From: Streptomyces cyaneochromogenes
Lineage (GTDB): Bacteria > Actinomycetota > Actinomycetes > Streptomycetales > Streptomycetaceae
NCBI RefSeq assembly: GCF_003963535.1
Contig: NZ_CP034539.1
Span: 4,774,001 to 4,838,000 of the forward strand
Reading direction: 5' to 3'
Length of the DNA stretch: 64,000 bases
The position numbers and the translations under genes were made by a program. Below the pieces are notes generated by a model. That model saw only the letters and a program-made list of their open reading frames with translations. It searched no databases and was not told the origin of the DNA. Shown here piece after piece: positions 43,592-51,308 of this stretch. Each line of letters opens with the position of its first letter. Position 1 is the stretch's first letter.

Positions 43592-43951
43592 CTAAGCCGC
43601 GGGGGCGTTCTCGTCGTGGAACGGAAACTCATGCCGCAGTGGGCTGCACTCGAAGGCGAGTCGCACATTTGTGCTGGATCCGCTCAGGCTGAGGCTGCCC
43701 CCGGCGTGGTGAAGAGCCTGTCTCACGCCGAGCAGGACATAGAAGCTGGCGCTGTCGCACTGGGTCACCCCGTACAACACCAGCGTCACATGCCGGCTGC
43801 CCTCAGCCAGCACGACGGAGACCAGTTCGCACAGTGCGGGGATGCTGGCGGAATCCAGCTCGCCGGTCACATGCAGCGTCATAAAGAAGCAGGGGCCGGC
43901 AGGCACCCGTCGAAGCGACAGCCGTTGACCACCGCGCGGCTCGACATCCAT
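43592..43951 (-). CDS. STAS-domain protein (anti-sigma-factor antagonist type)
   Basis: About 119 residues. The STAS fold is seen in 'TLHVTGELDSASIPALCELV', 'RHVTLVLYGVTQCDSASFYV' and 'LLGVRQALHHAGGSLSLSG'. The Ser of 'CDSAS' is at the usual phosphorylation position. The ATG at 43951 overlaps the stop of the upstream DUF5994 gene (TGATG), so the two are translationally coupled. It probably competes for an anti-sigma kinase; which sigma factor is unknown. Confidence 0.82.
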   Translation of the reverse strand: MDVEPRGGQRLSLRRVPAGPCFFMTLHVTGELDSASIPALCELVSVVLAEGSRHVTLVLYGVTQCDSASFYVLLGVRQALHHAGGSLSLSGSSTNVRLAFECSPLRHEFPFHDENAPAA

Positions 43952-44613
43952 CAGGGGTACACGCCCTCGCGGTAAGAAATGCCCGCGTCGCCCCACGTCC
44001 CAGGCCGCCACACGAGGGGCGAGTCATACCGCATGCGGGAGACGAGATGTCCGCCCGGCACGACCTCGACCGACCGCACACCCGGGCGGCCCACTGCCCG
44101 TGGACAGGTGTCCCAGACCGCTCCCACGGCCCGGTCGGTCTCGGACACCGTCCGCGGGCGCGCCTCCTCCATCAGCCGGCTCGCGGTCGACGTGCCCGGT
44201 GGATCGCTCGCGGCCGCCATCAGCCACGCGGCCGAGACGGGAGGGGTCTGCCGCAGGACCACCAGGAGGCCCCAGCGGCCCATATGGCGCGAGAGCGGCA
44301 GCAGTTCGTGCAGGGCCTGCTCGGGCAGGAACCAGCCCACCATCACCACGTGCCCGGCGACAGGCACCTTGCGCTGGACGACCGACCAGTGGATGGGATG
44401 TGCCGTGACCTGGGTGATCCGCTCCCACGAAGAGTCCAAAGCGGCGGTCAGAGAAAGGAGTTCCGCCCCGAGATCGCGGCAGCGGAACCACCCGGCGCCG
44501 TCCAGCGGAGCCAGTGCGGAATCGACGGGAACCAGCGACCGACGAACCGAGGACGCGGAGGAACGGCAAGCAGCCTCGAATGTCGGCGAGAAGGAGATGG
44601 TCGCAGTCATCAC
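43951..44613 (-). CDS. DUF5994-family protein, long form
   Basis: 220 residues. The family core appears as 'LAPLDGAGWFRCRDLGAELL', 'VVQRKVPVAGHVVMVGWF' and 'GRWGLLVVLRQTPP', with a C-terminal extension of about 70 residues. DUF5994 proteins are small actinobacterial proteins of unknown function, often near STAS, ANTAR and stress-response genes. Start is GTG-ATG at 44613/44610. Its leader (44651-44735) is shared with other DUF5994 genes here. The usual Trp of the 'GAWWxRSRD' motif is partly changed (GAGWFRCRD). Confidence 0.78.
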   Translation of the reverse strand: MMTATISFSPTFEAACRSSASSVRRSLVPVDSALAPLDGAGWFRCRDLGAELLSLTAALDSSWERITQVTAHPIHWSVVQRKVPVAGHVVMVGWFLPEQALHELLPLSRHMGRWGLLVVLRQTPPVSAAWLMAAASDPPGTSTASRLMEEARPRTVSETDRAVGAVWDTCPRAVGRPGVRSVEVVPGGHLVSRMRYDSPLVWRPGTWGDAGISYREGVYP

Positions 44614-44650
44614 GAGCGCGGACCCTGCCCCGGGCCGGCTGTGACCGGCC

Positions 44651-44735
44651 CGGCATATTCGATCGCCGAAAACGACACGGGCGTGGAGGCCGGTGCGCGA
44701 AATATCCTCGGTAATTTCAGCGTACCCCCGAGGCA
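44651..44735 (-). promoter_or_regulatory. Conserved leader/promoter of the DUF5994 gene, copy A
   Basis: Read on the minus strand, CTCGGGGGTACGCTGAAATT and then TTCGCGCACCGGCC and GTGTCGTT align with the plus-strand region 45628-45712 upstream of another DUF5994 gene. Both lie 40-130 bp before the gene start in the same relative orientation. The GGGTAC-like box could be a stress-sigma -10 element. Confidence 0.6.
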
Positions 44736-44870
44736 GCGCGAACAGACCGTACGACCAACGGAGGAACAGCCCCCCGCGTCCCTACCTGCAACGCCGTCCC
44801 CGACGGCAACCATCAAGGCACACGGTCCCGGGCCAACACGACCGGACTTGGGCGACACCAGAGGACACCT

Positions 44871-45296
44871 TTGAAAATCCCGTCAATTACCGGCGATGGG
44901 GCCCGTCTCCTCCCTCCCGGCAGTAAGTTGACGCTCGCCCAGGCCCTCGCCGACGTGGCCACCATCGCGATCCTGCGGCAGCGCACGCTGGAGCAGTCAT
45001 ACGTCGAGAACAGACAGTTGGAGACCGCGCTCACCAGCCGCGTCATCATCGACCAGATCAAGGGCGGAGTCGATACGGACGACACGGTCGTCGGTGGTCG
45101 TCCGCGTCGGCGGCTCTTCCCAGACGTCGGCGTCCAGGCCGACGGGTGTGATGGGGCCGAGGCACTCGGTCAGTGCGGTATCAGGTTGGGAAGCTCGGCG
45201 GCGACGTCGCGGGAAACGGGGAGCCGGGGTCGGACATCGCGCCTGCCCGCCCGCCGGTCACTCGCGGGGGCTGTGGGGCACGCCGGAGTAGAGTGA
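44871..45296 (+). pseudogene. Truncated GAF-ANTAR regulator fragment
   Basis: The stretch 'LTLAQALADVATIAILRQRT' followed by 'ALTSRVIIDQIKGG' matches the end of a GAF domain and the first ANTAR helix, the RNA-binding antiterminator domain. The reading then turns into unrelated low-quality sequence, so the remaining ANTAR helices are lost. The frame begins with TTG at 44871 and lacks the N-terminal GAF part. Confidence 0.65.
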
Positions 45297-45342
45297 GAGA
45301 TCCGGTCCGTCTCATACCGGGAAATCGAACTCCGAGGTCGCC

Positions 45343-45594
45343 ATGCAGTCCACGGAAAGGCCCTCGGACGGGCACGCCGAGGTTCGTATCGTCGCCGCCT
45401 CGCCCGAAGTCGCCCGTCGGGTCGCGGAGGTTCTCCGCCGTTGCTTTGCCGCCACCGAGCAGCGCAGCTACCCCGCGGGCGCCGACGGAGGGACCCGCCT
45501 CGACCTCACAGTGGACACCTCCCGCGCGGCAGAACCCGCACGGTCGTGGCTGGAGACCAGCCGGTCCGCGGAGGACGGCCGCGGGCGGATGTGA
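45343..45594 (+). CDS. Small conserved actinobacterial protein
   Basis: 83 residues. The ATG at 45343 has GAGG 5 bases upstream. The sequence 'AEVRIVAASPEVARRVAEVL' continues into 'GTRLDLTVDTSRAAEPARSW' and looks like a compact alpha-beta protein. I have the impression of similar small Streptomyces proteins of unknown function but cannot name the family. It lies in the island between the ANTAR fragment and a DUF5994 gene. Its upstream region (TCATACCGGGAAAT) could hold a promoter. Confidence 0.65.
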   Translation: MQSTERPSDGHAEVRIVAASPEVARRVAEVLRRCFAATEQRSYPAGADGGTRLDLTVDTSRAAEPARSWLETSRSAEDGRGRM

Positions 45595-45627
45595 GCCGGG
45601 CTCGGGGAACGGTCCGCCGGCCCTCTC

Positions 45628-45712
45628 GGGGGGCGTGAAAAGTCATCGGGAGCGCTTCGCGCACCGGCCCCGAAGCCGGTGTCGTTCCCGGTGAGTGACG
45701 ACGTCGGGCGGC
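45628..45712 (+). promoter_or_regulatory. Conserved leader/promoter of the DUF5994 gene, copy B
   Basis: CTCGGGGGGCGTGAAAAGTC, then TTCGCGCACCGGCC, GTGTCGTTCCCGG and TGAGTGACGA, upstream of the DUF5994 frame at 45749. It aligns with copy A (44651-44735, opposite strand) and in its second half with copy C (51215-51275, opposite strand). Confidence 0.6.
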
Positions 45713-45748
45713 TGTGCTCGCGCAGCGGCCCGAAGACAGGTTTGCCTG

Positions 45749-46291
45749 ATGTCCGCGACCACCTCCCGACGTCCCCCGCCACGGACCGTTCCCTTCAGGG
45801 CCCCGACCGCGCGCCTCGCGCTGAAATCCGAGAACCCTCCCGGCGGGCCCACTGCATTGGACGGCGCCTGGTGGCTTCGCTCACGTGACCTTCCGAGCGA
45901 GCTCTCGATCCTCCCGCCCAGGACTTTCGTCAACGGGCATGCGGTGAAGGTCGGTTGGTTCACCGCTGAGCTGGATCCATACTCGATCCTTCTGCTGACC
46001 CGCACCGCGGGCCGGGAAGGACGGCACCGGCGGGGCCTTCTTGTCGTGCGGGCGGATTCAGCAGAGCGCCGTGGGGGTGTGGCCGCCGTGGTCACCGCCC
46101 TGGCTGTCAGTGCTCTGCTGATCCTGGTCGTTGCGGTGAGACGCCTGGTCCATCGGTTCGAGGCACAACACACGGGTCCCACGGCGAGCGCGATGCGCAC
46201 GGGCCGGGCGGGAATGCAAGGAAGGGGCCATCGCCCGCTCGCGGCCCGGCGAGATGCTCGACTCAACTCCGGGCCAGGTTCTTCTCCATGA
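45749..46291 (+). pseudogene. DUF5994-family gene with internal deletion
   Basis: The frame opens well: 'RLALKSENPPGGPTALDGAW' and 'WLRSRDLPSEL' are the family N-terminus. Then 'SILPPRTFVNGHAVKVGWFT' joins the helix region directly to 'VNGHxVKVGWF', so the intervening ~30 residues seen in relatives are missing. After 'YSILLLTRTAGR' the family C-terminus is replaced by a hydrophobic segment ('VVTALAVSALLILVVAV') and low-complexity sequence. It could still be expressed, but it is probably broken. Confidence 0.6.
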
Positions 46292-46376
46292 CGTCGATGT
46301 AGTTGAAGATGAAGTGGTCCTGATGCCGTCGCTTCCCGGGGCGAAGAGGTCGGCCGTCAGGCCCCTGGCCCGCGCC
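46264..46376 (-). pseudogene. Class 3 lipase C-terminal tail, inverted fragment
   Basis: The minus strand reads 'RGLTADLFAPGSDGI' and, one frame over, 'DHFIFNYIDVMEKNLARS' before a stop. This is the typical end of a class 3 (alpha/beta) lipase-like protein. It directly abuts the preceding part of the same domain on the opposite strand at 46375-46545. The one-base frame change near 46318 confirms decay. Confidence 0.55.
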
Positions 46377-46545
46377 GAACGCACACACCGCTTCGTCAAC
46401 AACAACGACATCGTGCCCCACCTGCCACCCGAGCCCGTCTACACCCACACCCAGCTCCTGCGGTACCTCGACTCCACCGGCAAGCTGCGCGAATCCATGC
46501 CTCTGCTGGGTGGGCTGACCGACGCGCGTACGGGGGATAATCGAC
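46375..46545 (+). pseudogene. Class 3 lipase fragment
   Basis: The plus strand reads 'HRFVNNNDIVPHLPPEPVYT', then 'HTQLLRYLDSTGKLRESM' and 'PLLGGLTDA'. The 'VNNNDIVPHLPP' strand-loop is characteristic of lipase_3 proteins just before the catalytic His region. The nucleophile part is absent. The continuation of this domain lies inverted at 46264-46376. Confidence 0.6.
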
Positions 46546-47680
46546 ACAAAGGATCACCCGGACGAGTCGCCGCCGGATGAACACCCCGATGCTCTCGGCC
46601 CGATGAGCGATCAGGAAGCCGGCATGCCCGTCCGTACACAGCAGGGCGCCATACAACGTGAACAGGACCTTGCCGACCCGTGGCCCGGTCACCTTCTGGA
46701 TGCCCACTCCTTGGCCGTTGCCGCCTTGGGATTGCGATTTCAGCCCGCGACCACCTGCACACCGGCGGTCCGTTGTGCCGGAGGCATGGACGTACGGTCC
46801 CACCGCGGTACGTCGTGGGTCCACGGGTACGGTTCCCGCCGCCCATGGGCCCATTCGTCGTTGGTTTCGGCGGGAGGCGGATGACCATGTCGTACCTGGT
46901 CCGGCGGGCTTACAGTGGGGCCAGGCACTGAGCGCAGTCGCGCAGCTGTCCGTGCACCGTCGGCCCAAAGTGTCGGCGGGCCGGCACACGGGCCCCACTC
47001 CCTGCCCCGCACCGGTGGACAGCCGTTCACACCGCAGCTCTGGAACCTGCGGGGCACCATGCGAACGACCGCATCGGCATCAGCCGGGATCAGAAGTCAG
47101 TTCGGTCACTGAGCCCCGGCCGGTTTCCGCCCCGTGTTCCGCCGGGATGTCCCTCAAGCCCGTCCCGGTCGTCGGAGGAATTCGTGCCGAGAACGGAGGC
47201 TCCCCGCCCCGCTTGGGGCCGGACGAGCCGGGCCGCCGGGCGCCGTGACGGCATCGCCCCGGCGGCCTTCGGCGTGTCAAGGTCCCGTCTGCGATGCCGC
47301 ACGGTCCCCACCGTGCCCGTACGGTGGCGCGCGTGCGTCCGGGTCCGGCCGCACGCGGGATCCGGCCATGTGCCGCACGGCATGGGGCCGGGGACGCGGT
47401 CGCAACACACAGCCCGGACCGGGTGTCCGGCGTCGGCCGTAGCTCCGCCGTTGGGTCAGGGGCGGTGAGACGGCGGGGACGGATGGCGGGAACAAGCCGG
47501 GCGTGTCCCCGTCGGCGCTCTCGTCGTGGTTCTCTGACAGATGCGGGCTCCCTTCCCGTGAGCCGTGGGAAGCGGGGCCGTGGACGTGTCGTGTCCGCAG
47601 TGGGTCGCCCGTCACGATCTGCCGTATTCGCGCCGGCGCCGGTACTGGTGCCTCGTCGCGCGAGGAGGGGATACCCGCGT
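46546..47680. other. Island segment without a recognisable gene
   Basis: About 1.1 kb with several overlapping open frames on both strands, none with consistent codon bias or a recognisable motif. A minus-strand stretch near 46620-46720 ('GKVLFTLYGALLCTDGHAGF') might be a decayed gene piece. The final ~40 bases hold GAGGAGGGG, the likely ribosome site of the ferredoxin-reductase gene. Confidence 0.45.
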
Positions 47681-48783
47681 ATGCCCGTTCCCCCGCTACC
47701 TGCCCTCACCGACCGGCTCGTCGGCCCGGCCGACGGTCCGGTCGGCCGGCCGCTGCTGGCCGCCCTGGGTCGGCTGACCAGTCCACTCGCCGCCGACGAC
47801 TACCTCTGCCTGATCGACCCGCTGCTGTCCGCACGCCATCCCACGGGCCGTGTGACGGCTGTACGGTCCGAGGGACCGCGTGCGGCCACCCTGGAGATCC
47901 GGCCGGGGCGGGGATGGTCGGGTCACCGGGCCGGCCAGTATCTGCCGGTCGGGGTCGAACTGGACGGTGTACGGCACTGGCGGACGTACTCGCTGACCTG
48001 CCCGCCGGGCGGCGGGCGGTACGGAGCGCTCACCATCACGGTCCAAGAGGAGCCGCGCGGCACGGTCTCCCCGCATCTGGTGCGTCGTACGCCGCCGGGG
48101 TCGGCGGTGCGGCTCGGGCCCGCGCAGGGGGAGTTCGTGCTGCCGGAGCCCCCGCCTGCCCGGATGCTGATGGTGACGGCGGGCAGCGGCATCACGCCGG
48201 TCATGGGGATGCTGCGCACGCTCGCCCTCCGCCCCTCGCCAGCACCTGCCGACGTCTTCCTGCTGCACTGCGCGCCCGGTCCCGGCGACTGCCTTTTCCG
48301 CGCCGAACTGGCCGACCTGGCCGCCCGGTTGCCGTGGCTGCGTCTCCATCTGCGGTACACGCGCACCGTCGGCCGGCTCACCGCCGAGCACATCGCCGTG
48401 GCCTGCCCGGACTGGCGGGCCCGGGAGACCTGGGCCTGCGGTCCGGCCGGGCTCCTCGACACGCTGGAGGGGCACTGGGCCGCGGCAAGCGCGGCGGAGC
48501 GGCTGCACGTGGAGCGGTTCCGCCTCGTCCCCCTGGACGCGCCGGACGCCGGCGCGTCCGGCGGGCGGATGCGGCCCCGTCCGCCCCCCTGCTGCACATC
48601 GGTGAGGCGGCGGGTGTCGTGATGCCGTACGGATGCCGCATGGGTGTCTGCCATGGCTGCCTCGTCCGGCTCGTCGACGGGCGGGTCCGCGATCTGCGGA
48701 CCGGTGAAGTGCACGGTGAGCCGGGCGAGTTGATCCAGACCTGTGTCAACGGTGCCACGGGTCCGCTCGTCCTCGATGTCTAG
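47681..48783 (+). pseudogene. Ferredoxin reductase (FAD/NAD + 2Fe-2S), frameshifted
   Basis: Start ATG 47681 after GAGGAGGGG. The first frame carries the FAD site ('[15 protein letters not shown]') and NAD site ('[17 protein letters not shown]', '[16 protein letters not shown]') of a flavodoxin-reductase-like protein. Near 48560-48590 the reading moves to another frame, which supplies the C-terminal 2Fe-2S domain '[17 protein letters not shown]' and '[15 protein letters not shown]'. It should pass electrons from NAD(P)H to the desaturase encoded 20 bp downstream, as in the DesA3/Rv3230c pair of M. tuberculosis. The shift lies by G/C runs, so a sequencing error is possible; otherwise the iron-sulfur domain is lost. 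Confidence 0.8.
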
Positions 48784-48802
48784 GACCTCCGAGGAGGACT
48801 CC

Positions 48803-49861
48803 GTGACCGCAAGTGCCCTGCCCGTCAAGGCTGTTGACCCCACCGAAGAACTGGGGAAGGAACTCGACCGCGTCCGCTCCGACGTCATCGCGGCACGCGG
48901 CGCGGACGACGCCCACTACATCCGCACCGTGATCGCCGTCCACCGCGGCCTGGAAACCGGCGGCCGTCTCGCGCTCTCGGTCTCGCTCTTCCCGCCCGCC
49001 TGGTGCGCCGGCACCGCGATGCTGACCGTTGCCAAGACGCTGGAGAACATGGAGCTGGGCCACAACATCCTGCACGGCCAGTGGGACTGGATGGGCGACC
49101 CGGCGATCCACTCGACGACCTGGGAGTGGGACTTCGCCACTCCCGCCGACGCCTGGAAGCGCACCCACAACCACCTGCACCACACCTACACCAACGTCGT
49201 GGGACGCGACCGCGACCTCGGCTACACCATCCTGCGGATGAGCCCCGAGCAGCCCTGGCACCCGGTGTACCTCCTCCAACCTCTGTACGCCGCGCTGCTC
49301 GCGCCGGTCTTCGAATGGGGCATCGCCCTGTACGACCTGGAGGCGGACGCGGTCGCCGACGGCCGCAAGAGCGTGCGGAGCTTCCTCGGCGACGTGGCCG
49401 GACTGGCACGGAAGGCGGTCCACCAGTTCGCCAAGGACTATGTCCTCTTCCCGCTCCTCGCGGGCCCCTCCGCCGTCCCCTGCCTCCTCGGCAACCTCAC
49501 CGCGAACGCCCTGCGCAACGTCTGGGCCCACACCGTCATCTTCTGCGGCCACTTCCCCGGCGACGTTCAGACCTTCACGGAGGACCAGATCGAAGGCGAG
49601 ACCCGCGGCCAATGGTACGAACGCCAGATCCAGGGCTCGGCGAACATCGACGGCGGCCTCCTCTTCCACGTCCTCTCCGGCAACCTCGGCCACCAGATCG
49701 AGCACCACGCCTTCCCGGACCTCCCCAGCAACCGCTACGGCGAGGTCGCGCCCCGGGTACGGGAGATCTGCGCCCGGCGCGGACTGCCGTACATCACCGG
49801 ACCGCTGTGGCGGCAGTACGCGTCGATGTGGGGGCGTGTACTGCGCCACGCCGTGCCCTAG
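48803..49861 (+). CDS. Membrane fatty-acid desaturase
   Basis: About 352 residues with four hydrophobic membrane-spanning stretches and the three histidine boxes of membrane di-iron desaturases: 'MELGHNILHGQWDWM' (HxxxH), 'RTHNHLHHTYTNVVG' (HxxHH) and 'LGHQIEHHAFPDLPSNRY' (HxxHH). It should introduce a double bond into acyl chains of lipids or acyl-CoA, adjusting membrane fluidity, and needs reductant from the upstream reductase. The GTG at 48803 has GAGGAGG 5 bases upstream. Its TAG stop overlaps the stop of an IS481 remnant on the other strand. Confidence 0.92.
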   Translation: MTASALPVKAVDPTEELGKELDRVRSDVIAARGADDAHYIRTVIAVHRGLETGGRLALSVSLFPPAWCAGTAMLTVAKTLENMELGHNILHGQWDWMGDPAIHSTTWEWDFATPADAWKRTHNHLHHTYTNVVGRDRDLGYTILRMSPEQPWHPVYLLQPLYAALLAPVFEWGIALYDLEADAVADGRKSVRSFLGDVAGLARKAVHQFAKDYVLFPLLAGPSAVPCLLGNLTANALRNVWAHTVIFCGHFPGDVQTFTEDQIEGETRGQWYERQIQGSANIDGGLLFHVLSGNLGHQIEHHAFPDLPSNRYGEVAPRVREICARRGLPYITGPLWRQYASMWGRVLRHAVP

Positions 49862-49977
49862 GTGTATTGACCCGCAGCGTTGTTCACGCGGCTGATCGGT
49901 GGGTGGCCGCCGAGTGCGGTGTGGCAGCGATGGTGGTTGTAGGTGTGCAGGAACGGGCCGGACACCGGCAAGGTGTT
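49858..49977 (-). pseudogene. IS481-type transposase C-terminal remnant
   Basis: The minus strand ends '...FLHTYNHHRCHTALGGHPP' with 'ISRVNNAAGQYT', the typical C-terminus of IS481-family transposases (DDE integrase fold, after the catalytic Glu). Only ~40 codons remain, and no inverted-repeat end was recognised. It marks past transposition next to the desaturase unit. The following ~200 bases to 50180 contain no gene. Confidence 0.75.
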
Positions 49978-50180
49978 CACCGAAGCGCCTCCGCGACGCT
50001 CACGCACGGGAGGCGGCGGCGACATCCGCGAGATCGCCGAGAGGCAGCGAAGCTGATCCCCGGTCTCGCCCGGCGGCCGACGATTAGGTCGGACGCGCTG
50101 GTGCCGCGAGGTACCCGGAGTAGCGTGGTCGGGGAGGCGAATCGCGTCTTCGCACCGGATCCCGAACGAGGGTGGTCCCC

Positions 50181-50663
50181 GTGACCCACTCCGAGTCAAC
50201 CCCTGGTCCCCGGAACTTGCCGAGTGGTGTGCACCATGCCGTGCGGCCGGGGACCGTGCTGCTCCGGCTGGAGACGACGGCATCGCGCGAAGGCATCCTC
50301 GACGGCGCGTGGTGGCCGCGATCGCGGGACATCGGTGCGGAGTTGCCCGCGCTGCTGAGCGCGCTCACGGGGCACCTCGGCCCGTTGACCCGTGTCGGGC
50401 TGGACGCCACGGCCTGGGACGGGCTCCCGACGAGGATCGTCGTGGACGACCGGGTGGTGCACATCGACTCCTTCCCGGTGGGCGACAGCACCGTCCTGAT
50501 CACCCGGGGCGAGACGGACGTGTTCTCGCTGCTGGTGGTCCCGCCGGACGCGACCCCCGAGGCCGCCCACGCGGCGATGGCTCAGGCTGCCCGAGCCGAC
50601 AATCTCAGCCCGGCGAAGCAGATCCTCATCGACACGGGAAGCGGACAGACGCCGCAGCAGTGA
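50181..50663 (+). CDS. DUF5994-family protein
   Basis: About 160 residues. Family motifs are complete: 'ILDGAWWPRSRDIGAELPAL', 'PTRIVVDDRVVHIDSF', 'VLITRGETDVFSLLVVPPDA' and 'PEAAHAAMAQAARADNLSP'. The GTG at 50181 has GAGGGTGG 5 bases upstream. Function unknown; a small soluble alpha-beta protein is likely. It converges on another DUF5994 gene with a 66-bp gap. Its upstream region shares only a short TTCGCACCGG match with the leaders of the other copies. Confidence 0.82.
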   Translation: MTHSESTPGPRNLPSGVHHAVRPGTVLLRLETTASREGILDGAWWPRSRDIGAELPALLSALTGHLGPLTRVGLDATAWDGLPTRIVVDDRVVHIDSFPVGDSTVLITRGETDVFSLLVVPPDATPEAAHAAMAQAARADNLSPAKQILIDTGSGQTPQQ

Positions 50664-50729
50664 CGCGCGGACCGAGCCGCCCCACGGCCGAGACCGGCGG
50701 TGTGGCCGACCGCACCGCTCCCCCGCGCC

Positions 50730-51203
50730 CTACCGGCCGAAGCCGTCCTCAGCCCGTGCCAGGATGCGCTGGGCCGACAACGAGTTCCACGGATCGGCGG
50801 CGGCGGTCAGCAGGCGCTCGGCCGTTCGGACCGGCTCCTCGGGCGGGATGACCAGGAGTTCCCACTGCCCCACGGTGCCGCAGTCCAGGGTGATGGTGTG
50901 CTCCTCGTCGGCGGCGTAGGTCAGGACGACCTCGATCACGTGGTCGGGCGCCGATATCGTCCGCGGGGAGTCGGCCCACGTCGCGGCACCCACCGTGACG
51001 CGGGTGACTGTGCCATGGCCGGGGTCCAACGAGCCCACGAGCGCAGGCAATTCCAGTTCCAGGGCGTCACAGCGTGGCCACCATGCTCCGTCCAGCGGAC
51101 CGTGGCTGGCCTCCGGCGTGAGGCTCAGTCGCGACAGCGGCATCGTGTATGTGTGCGCGTCACCCGGTGGGGTGCTTCCGGCGGGCGTTGTGGGGGAGTC
51201 CAT
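50730..51203 (-). CDS. DUF5994-family protein
   Basis: 157 residues, the family core intact: 'GPLDGAWWPRCDALELELPA', 'SAPDHVIEVVLTYAADEEHT' and 'GQWELLVIPPEEPVRTAERL', ending in the helix 'LTAAADPWNSLSAQRILA'. ATG at 51203. It forms a convergent pair with the DUF5994 gene at 50181 and is preceded by leader copy C. Sequence divergence from the neighbour is high, so the pair is not a recent duplication. Confidence 0.82.
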   Translation of the reverse strand: MDSPTTPAGSTPPGDAHTYTMPLSRLSLTPEASHGPLDGAWWPRCDALELELPALVGSLDPGHGTVTRVTVGAATWADSPRTISAPDHVIEVVLTYAADEEHTITLDCGTVGQWELLVIPPEEPVRTAERLLTAAADPWNSLSAQRILARAEDGFGR

Positions 51204-51214
51204 CGAGCGGTCCC

Positions 51215-51275
51215 GTCCTGGGCGGCCCTCGGACCGCCCTCGTTCGTCACTCGCCGGGAACGGCGCCGTCGTGAT
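51215..51275 (-). promoter_or_regulatory. Conserved leader/promoter of the DUF5994 gene, copy C
   Basis: On the minus strand GGGCGCACGATCACGACGGC, then GCCGTTCCCGGCGAGTGACG and AACGAGGG match copy B (GCGCACCGGCC...GTCGTTCCCGGTGAGTGACGA). Position relative to the gene start is similar. Confidence 0.5.
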
Positions 51276-51308
51276 CGTGCGCCCGACATGCTCTCGGTGT
51301 CTCCCAGG

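Noticed and set aside
46546-47680. Several 100-200-codon frames on both strands
   Set aside because: None has consistent codon bias or recognisable motifs, and overlapping frames are expected by chance at this GC content.
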